Below, one piece after another: positions 6,250 to 11,280 of a stretch of 11,280 bases of DNA. Source of the stretch: Gonium pectorale (Eukaryota > Chlorophyta > Chlorophyceae > Chlamydomonadales > Volvocaceae). Location of the stretch: assembly GCA_001584585.1 (NCBI GenBank), contig LSYV01000338.1, positions 2,904-14,183 on the forward strand. Direction: 5' to 3'. The position numbers and the translations under genes are program-made. Below the pieces are notes generated by a model. The model did no database searches. It had not been told where the DNA came from and was given only the letters and a program-made list of their open reading frames with translations. How positions within the stretch are numbered: position 1 is the first letter of the stretch; each line of letters opens with the position of its first letter.

Positions 6250-9204
6250 TTATAGGCCCAGCACGTCCGCCGCGCCAGCGCCAGGGACGCCGCCCGCCAT
6301 TCCGTCCAGCTTGTTCTCCATCTCCATGTGCTGCAAGATAGGCAACACACCGTTCGGCGTCATCTCGAGGCGCAGCAGGAGCCAAGAAGGGTACGGTTTC
6401 GAGGCAAGGACCTGCTTTCACACAAGACACGGTCGTCGTATGCGTTTTCCTTTTCAACACGGTTGTCTGCACATTGTATGAGACTCGCTACCGAACCCGA
6501 CACTAGCAGTCGCCTCGCCAGGCGGTCTGAGGCTCACCTGTCGGAAGATGGGATTGTTCTTGAACTCGAGGTACAGCGTGAACAGCACGTGCAGCGATTC
6601 GATGGGATCGTCGTACACGGGAATGTCCAGCAGTGTGCACACCAGCTTGGCGTACGTCTTGATGTCCAGCTCCTGTGATGAAATCAAGGGGGTTAAGGCG
6701 CGCGGCAGGTTCGGCTTTGTAAGTTCCCGTGCCTGACGAATTGGAGCAAGACCCATGTTTAGTCTTTATGGGGCGACATGTCGACTGACAAGTGGCATGT
6801 GGAGGGAAGCGCAGGAACCAACTAGCTTCAAGAACTTAGTGTCTTATACGCTGCATATCCACTGGCCTTGCGGCTCTACGGAGGGCTTAGGAGCGAGCTG
6901 CGCACCACCCACACACGCGTTCGCCGACGCCCCATGCCTCACCACGTCGCCCGAGGGCATGCGCATGGTCTTGAGGAAGTTCTCCACCTCGGGCGGCCAC
7001 TCCTGCATGAGCGCCTCAATCTCCGGCATGCGCTTGCTGTACGACACGCTGGCAGCCGGCTTGGCTTTGTGGATGTCAAGGATGGAGCCTGCGTTGATAT
7101 CGTCCCGTGACACAGGCCATAATGTCGTTGCCATGAGGTAGGAACACGCGATAAAGTCGGCAGCGTTGATTAGAGGCATTCCCACGGCAGCCTGAGTAGG
7201 CCGATAGGACGGGCCAGGCTGCCTGCCCGTGCAGCCCCTTCGAGGAAGCCAGACCCTGTCCCGGCTCACTCAGCGTCCCAGCCAGTCGCCCGACCCACCG
7301 ATCCACTGCTGGATCTTCTTGGCCTTGTTCTCGTCTACGTGCTCCAGGCGGCCTACCATGTCCGCCTTGGCGCCCGGCGCCTCCTTGGATAGCTGCCGCA
7401 GCTGCAGCGTCAGCACCGTTGGGTCCGACTGCTTCGCCGCCGGCTCATCCAGGACCTAGGAAGGCATTGAGAATGGGCAAAGGAGGGAGACTTACAGAGA
7501 GGTGCACTGGCGGACCCATGTGCAAGGACCGGGAGCGGTATCGGCGCCTGTACGTGCCTTGGCGAGAGCCCGAGCTAGCTGCTCCGGGTTACCCACCTGG
7601 CGCCCCATCGGCCCACTTCCGAGCCCAGATACAATCAGGACCCCGTCGTTCTGGCCCTTGTGCCCGAGCCCCCTTCTCCCTTGGCGTTTACCCCTTTGCT
7701 GCGCACGCCCAGCCAACCGGCTGGGCAGCCAAGAGGTTGGCACACATGCGCTGCCAAATCGTCGGCATGCGCCTCGCTAGCGCTCCAGTTTGCGACTGCG
7801 CAGTCATTGCATGCGCCCCAGCCAGTGGTAGCGCAACGGCGAGACTGTCTTTGGGGCTCGTTTGGGACTGTCGTTGGGGCGTCAACCTCCCAGCAACGCA
7901 GCGGATCCGAAGGTGGCAACCCGGCTTCTTCCAGGCCTTGACACGCCCGCCTCCCCCCTGCCTGTTTCTCTTACTCGCTACCCCTGCTCGCGCCAATCCG
8001 CCCCATACCTTGAGGCCCAGGTAGTCGGGCTTGCCATCGGGCCGCGGCACCTTGATGAACTCATCGATACCGCCCACCGCGGGGATGTAGTCGGGGATGA
8101 AGGGCTTCAGTTTCGTCTCCAGCTCCACAGTCTGCGGCTTGTAGCGCCCGATGTACTGGAAAAGCTCCCGCACATCATCGGGCACGTTGAGGTGCTTGTA
8201 CTCCTGCGCGTTGTACGCACCCGACGGCGCACTATCGTCCGCGCTGCCGGCGCCGCTTTGCCCTGTGCCGAGTGGACGAGTTGCACGGAGGGTGTCAGCG
8301 GGGGGGGGGTGGCCGAGAAGGAGGCCACAGCAACAAAGGGAGCGCCTGGCAGGGCGCAGGGAGGCGCAATGTGCCTGGAGTACCTGCAGCGACCTCCGCT
8401 AGGATTTGTCTTCGGTGAAAGGGAAGGCTGATGTCGGCGGTTCTGGCCACGACATGTGCCATGCACCAGGTCCAGGAGCATGCAAGGCACCCAGTGTTCG
8501 ACGGAAATACTTACTGTCCAGAGCGCTCAAGGCCGCCAGCGGCTCCGCACCTGAAGCATTGCACAGAGATGTTCACGCCCGCGCCCGAAAACCCATGCTC
8601 GGCATAGTTTGCGACAGGAGGGCTTTTCCCAAACCTGCCGTCCGTAGCTACAAGGGGGTGGGGGGGGCCACCCCCCCAAGACCCACCCAAGCCTTCAGCC
8701 CCACACCGAGACCGATCCGCTGCGCACTGACCTCCATGCTTAGGGCCGTCGCCATACGCATCTGGGGACATTGTCCGCGCTGGTGCCGCTGGCCCCTCGT
8801 CCATGTCATGTGACTCTATCAAGGAAGCGTCTGCGTGTCGTGGGTACCAGATATGTGAGCGTGGGACCTACCCCGGCCGCAGCACCACAGTACCTACCGC
8901 GGGGCACCGTCGGCGGCTCATCAGCTCCAGCAAAGCTCTCAGACTCGCTGAGGTTCACCTCCTGCGTAGACATGTCACCCCCGACCGCGGCTCGCCCAAG
9001 GGACGCATTGTATTCCTCTGAGCGTAGGACTCACTTCATCGTGCGGTTGGTTCTGCACTACCGTTGATCGCGACGTTCCCTGAAACTGGTCGTTGTCGTC
9101 CAACTCTCCCGAGACGGGCTGCAAGGATTGGGGCATGTTGGCTCTCCTAAAGTGCTGTCCTCAGCTCCTAAGCAAGCACAAAGTACCTCGTCTTCGCGGT
9201 CCAT
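6250..9204 (-). CDS. IFT46: Intraflagellar transport protein 46 (IFT46), IFT-B core subunit
   Basis: Nine exons rebuild a 345-residue protein: 9204-9187, 9118-9035, 8961-8898, 8830-8732, 8262-8009, 7455-7299, 7088-6943, 6672-6538 and 6330-6250. All introns are GT-AG and every phase agrees. I recognise the Chlamydomonas IFT46 signature blocks: RELFQYIGRYKPQTVELE, FIPDYIPAVGGIDEFIKVPR, RMPEIEALMQEWPPEVENFL and LLDIPVYDDPIESLHVLF, plus the short tail ending ADVLGL. In the family, the C-terminal half binds IFT52 in the IFT-B core that carries cargo into cilia. The acidic N-terminal third binds the adaptor ODA16 for outer dynein arm import. The start is uncertain: ATG at 9204 (strong GCCATGG context, encoding MDREDE, then a 68-base intron) or ATG at 9136 (MPQSLQ, no intron, in-frame TGA nine codons upstream). 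Both give 345 residues; I prefer 9204 because the acidic start resembles the Chlamydomonas protein. No truncation or frameshift is present. Confidence 0.95.
8263..8731 (-). other. IFT46 469-base intron with G-run and GC hairpin
   Basis: The intron lies between the exon ending KHG and the exon starting QSGAG. It contains a run of ten G (8300-8309; C on the sense strand) shortly before the acceptor, where it may serve as a polypyrimidine tract. It also contains an inverted repeat at 8654-8675, GGGGGTGG, six G, then CCACCCCC. The second feature could form a hairpin or a G-quadruplex. No coding sequence is seen inside it. Confidence 0.6.
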
Positions 9205-9565
9205 GGCGCGACCAAGGAAATGCGGACCCGCGACTACCTAGGCCGTGATTAGCGTGCTTGAAGTCACACGCTAGCTAGCAAGTGTTGGTGGTATGCGCCG
9301 CATGCGCGACAGGAAACGGGGAAGGGAGAACGAAGCGCCGAGTTAAAAGAGATGCCAAATTGACTGAAGCAAGATGTATGTGCGCTACTGTTGTATTGCC
9401 GCGACCAGCAGTGCTGCCCTGACGCAATAGAGCAAGAATGCGTACCGGTACGACGCTATGTGTGCGTTGCAACTGGATGTCTCTGCATGCTGCAAGTACT
9501 CACAGGCTCGAATACCCTGCTGTCCACAGCATGCACAGGTGGCCATGCGTCGATGCAAATGAATG

Positions 9566-9630
9566 GGCTACATGGAGGGACACATTGGTTACATGGAGAG
9601 AACACATGGGTTACATTGAGGGGACACTTG
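9566..9630. repeat. Three imperfect 21-22 base tandem repeats containing TGTAA on the minus strand
   Basis: The copies are 9566-9586, 9587-9608 and 9609-9630, each of the form GG(C/T)TACAT(G/T)GAG followed by a GGGACACAT-like end. The second and third copies contain TTACA on the plus strand, which is TGTAA on the minus strand (9589-9593 and 9611-9615). These are the only minus-strand TGTAA motifs I found downstream of the right-hand gene's stop, so the array may double as its poly(A) signal region with a 3' UTR near 1 kb. Confidence 0.6.
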
Positions 9631-9662
9631 CGAAGTGCGGGTGCGACAGTGTATGTCAGGCA

Positions 9663-9669
9663 GCTTTAT
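9663..9669 (-). promoter_or_regulatory. Candidate TATA box (CTATAAAG) upstream of IFT46
   Basis: The minus strand reads GGCTATAAAGCTG here, about 460 bases before the IFT46 start codon. A promoter at this distance needs a long or spliced leader, and the site lies upstream of the putative poly(A) signals of the neighbouring transcript. It is a motif match only. Confidence 0.2.
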
Positions 9670-9691
9670 AGCCGGGCATGCATACGGAAGC

Positions 9692-9713
9692 GGGGGCTCC
9701 GCCCCGGCGCCCC
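9692..9713. repeat. GC-rich hairpin island
   Basis: GGGGC (9693-9697), TCC, then GCCCC (9701-9705) forms a short perfect stem, followed by GGCGCCCC. It is an abrupt all-GC island inside a much less GC-rich flank. It could be the end of a dispersed non-coding repeat, but no second end or target duplication is visible. Confidence 0.4.
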
Positions 9714-10107
9714 TTGAGGGAAAGCAAGCTCCAAACAACGAATATGGATCCGCCACTACACAAATACACACTCCAGATAGTAGGCTGGGCTGGTAAAAGT
9801 AATGGCGGGCGATGGCAACGAGCAGACCGGCCAGACCGGCCCTTCTGTCCCTGAGGGGCCAGCGTGCCCGAAACGTTCACAATTCGTTCACCCAACATAT
9901 GCACCATGCCCGAGAAGAGCTTGCTACCAGGAAGGCAAGGGAAAGAACAAACTGAACTGTCTACCGCATGACTTGCCGTGCGCTTGCGGCCACGTCACTG
10001 TTGGCAGTTACTAGTGTAAAAAGCTACCATGTTCGAGCATGTCAGTGCGTACGAGCAGTATTGAAACCTTAGAATACACAGAGGCCATGCCCACGCGTTC
10101 CCACGTT

Positions 10108-10167
10108 CCCCTTCACGGACACTCTGCCCAGGGCACAACTATGCACCCCTTCACGGACACTCTGCCC
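10108..10167. repeat. Perfect 22-base direct repeat, 16 bases apart
   Basis: The core CTTCACGGACACTCTGCC, extended to 22 identical bases, occurs at 10108-10129 and again at 10146-10167, with 16 unrelated bases between. Identity over the whole unit suggests a recent duplication. No function is evident; it lies in the presumed 3' UTR of the right-hand gene. Confidence 0.75.
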
Positions 10168-10603
10168 TCCGCATGCTGCCCGGCGCTTAGCAGTCTACTA
10201 CACAGCACCTGGAGAGGCCACAATCAGTAAGGCGGTGGCGGAAGCAGTGATTGCACGGGGAAGGGTAATCTTCCCAGCCGGTACCAGGCCCACGTTAACA
10301 CCAGCTTCGGCCTGCACCATTGGGAGTTGAGTACCTGCCTACAACATCAGAGCCATTCTCGTAAGCCGTCCTTTACTCATTTCGCTCAGTGGGATCCACA
10401 GAGACCACCAAAGACTTGCACAGTTTCTCATCATCCCACGTTGAGACTGCGTTCAAACTGCGGATCATGCCATACCGGGCTCCACTCCCTGCATGCCTGC
10501 CAACCGTACCATCAACACCTGCTTGCCAGTCCCATGTCAGGCTGCTGCTGGGGCGAAGGCCTTCCTCCAGACGCCCTTCTCCCCCAACGCCATCATTTGC
10601 CAG

Positions 10604-11280
10604 CTACTGGTCATCTTCATCAGAGTACGGGAACTCCGGGGAGGGTGCACGATCTACATCCCGTTCCTGCTCGTCGTCACTCACGCACATAAACATGGGC
10701 GAGGCTACGCGTCCCTCCTCCGGCCGCTCCCCCGCCTCTTCTTCCTCCTCCTCGCTCGAGCATACGAACTCTGGCGAGGCCGCACGTCCCTCCGCCTGGC
10801 GCTCCACCGTCTCTTCTTGTTCTTGTTCTCCATCGCTCAAGCATGAGATCGCTGGCGAGGCCGCGCGTCCCTCCTCCTGGCGCTCCTCCGCCTCTTCTTG
10901 TTCCCCCTCGTCACTCGAGCAGGCCAACTCTGGCGAGGCCGCGCGCGCTCCTCCTCAGCCTGCGGAGTGTCCCCTGGCCCTGTGCCAGCGGCGTCATGGC
11001 GTGTTGGCGGTGCTGAGCCTCCCGTCGTTGCCATGCCGTCTCCGGGACCCTGCGCGGCCGAGGCCAGGCCCACCACCTGTCGCAGTGCGGACCCTGCGGC
11101 ACCCGGTGCACTGGCCATCGCTGCACTGCTGCTTGCCGCCGCGGTCTGTTGCGGCCCCAACACCTCTGCCGCTGCATGTGCTCCTGCCGCCGCCGCCACC
11201 ACCACCACCGTTGCCGTGTGAAGCTTTTGGCCGGTTCGCTCGCTTAGCGATGTTGGCACGTCGTCCCAAGACCCCGGGCC
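10604..11280 (-). CDS. Acidic tandem-repeat protein, C-terminal part (5' partial, with frame break)
   Basis: From about 10940 down to a TAG at 10604-10606 the minus strand encodes a strongly acidic protein made of degenerate units of about 25-27 residues. Each has a Ser/Asp/Glu/Gln run, an ER-x-x-EGR element, then AASPEF and a Cys; the protein ends YSDEDDQ. I know no family with this repeat. The DNA periods are 78, 81 and 75 bases and then about 60, all multiples of three, which supports coding on this strand. Going upstream, this frame meets a TGA at about 10952. The adjoining frame is open to the window edge as an Ala-rich disordered segment ending DTPQAEEER. The two join in frame if two bases are surplus in the (GC)4 run at 10941-10948; otherwise a splice acceptor must lie there. 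The start is outside the window. Location and role are unknown; the composition fits a disordered scaffold or nuclear protein. Confidence 0.5.
10639..10945 (-). repeat. Coding minisatellite, period 75-81 bp
   Basis: The plus-strand element GGCGAGGC recurs with its C at 10700, 10775, 10856 and 10934, and a degenerate copy (GGGGAGG) lies near 10640. Each is followed by a (G/C)-rich CG(C/T)GTCCCTCC-type block and a CTCCTCC-type block. Unit lengths differ only by multiples of three, and divergence rises toward the gene's 3' end. Confidence 0.8.

Larger units (their letters stand above)
9205..10603. other. Intergenic region: IFT46 promoter side and 3' UTR of the right-hand gene
   Basis: No open frame here has the codon pattern of the neighbouring exons or any recognisable family. 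The region is less GC-rich and holds several short direct repeats, a GC-rich hairpin, minus-strand TGTAA motifs and a minus-strand TATA-like site. It should contain the IFT46 promoter and 5' leader at its left end and the 3' UTR of the minus-strand gene at its right end. Confidence 0.45.

Noticed and set aside
7419..8024. A 201-residue plus-strand open frame.
   Set aside because: It covers an IFT46 intron and parts of two exons in antisense, with no recognisable motif.
9566..9630. A short CRISPR-like array.
   Set aside because: The units are directly adjacent without spacers and the window is eukaryotic nuclear DNA.

Overview
The window looks like nuclear DNA of a volvocine green alga (Chlamydomonadales, the group of Chlamydomonas and Volvox). 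The coding exons are GC-rich with C/G-ending codons, the genes are cut by GT-AG introns, and TGTAA, the poly(A) signal typical of this group, occurs where transcripts should end. Two genes reconstruct cleanly on the minus strand. One is IFT46, a core subunit of the ciliary intraflagellar transport complex B, very close to the Chlamydomonas protein. I cannot name the species.

Layout from left to right. Bases 1-1146 hold the 3' part of a plus-strand gene for an Ala/Gly/Pro-rich, probably disordered protein with several basic clusters; the window edge cuts it and its first 75 bases contain single-base ambiguities. Bases 1147-2600 show no convincing gene and are probably its long 3' UTR, ending near a TGTAA at 2581. 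Bases 2650-3875 are the likely 3' UTR of the converging bHLH gene, so two transcripts meet tail to tail. Bases 3876-5445 (minus) encode, in four exons, a 370-residue bHLH transcription factor of the plant ILR3 / subgroup IVc type, including the C-terminal RPPAA tail. Bases 5446-6249 hold the bHLH leader and promoter and the IFT46 3' UTR. Bases 6250-9204 (minus) encode the complete IFT46 of 345 residues in nine exons. Bases 9205-10603 are non-coding, with short direct repeats, a GC-rich hairpin and a candidate TATA box. Bases 10604-11280 (minus) hold the 3' end of a gene for an acidic tandem-repeat protein, with an apparent 2-bp frame disruption at a CG dinucleotide run.

The genes do not form an evident pathway. 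IFT46 serves cilium assembly, the bHLH is most likely an iron-homeostasis-type regulator by homology, and the two flanking genes are low-complexity, probably nuclear or disordered proteins. I saw no mobile element with coding capacity, no CRISPR array, no rRNA and no tRNA. The most informative observations are the alga-to-plant conservation of the bHLH tail, the conserved N-terminus of IFT46, and the repeat-protein frame break.
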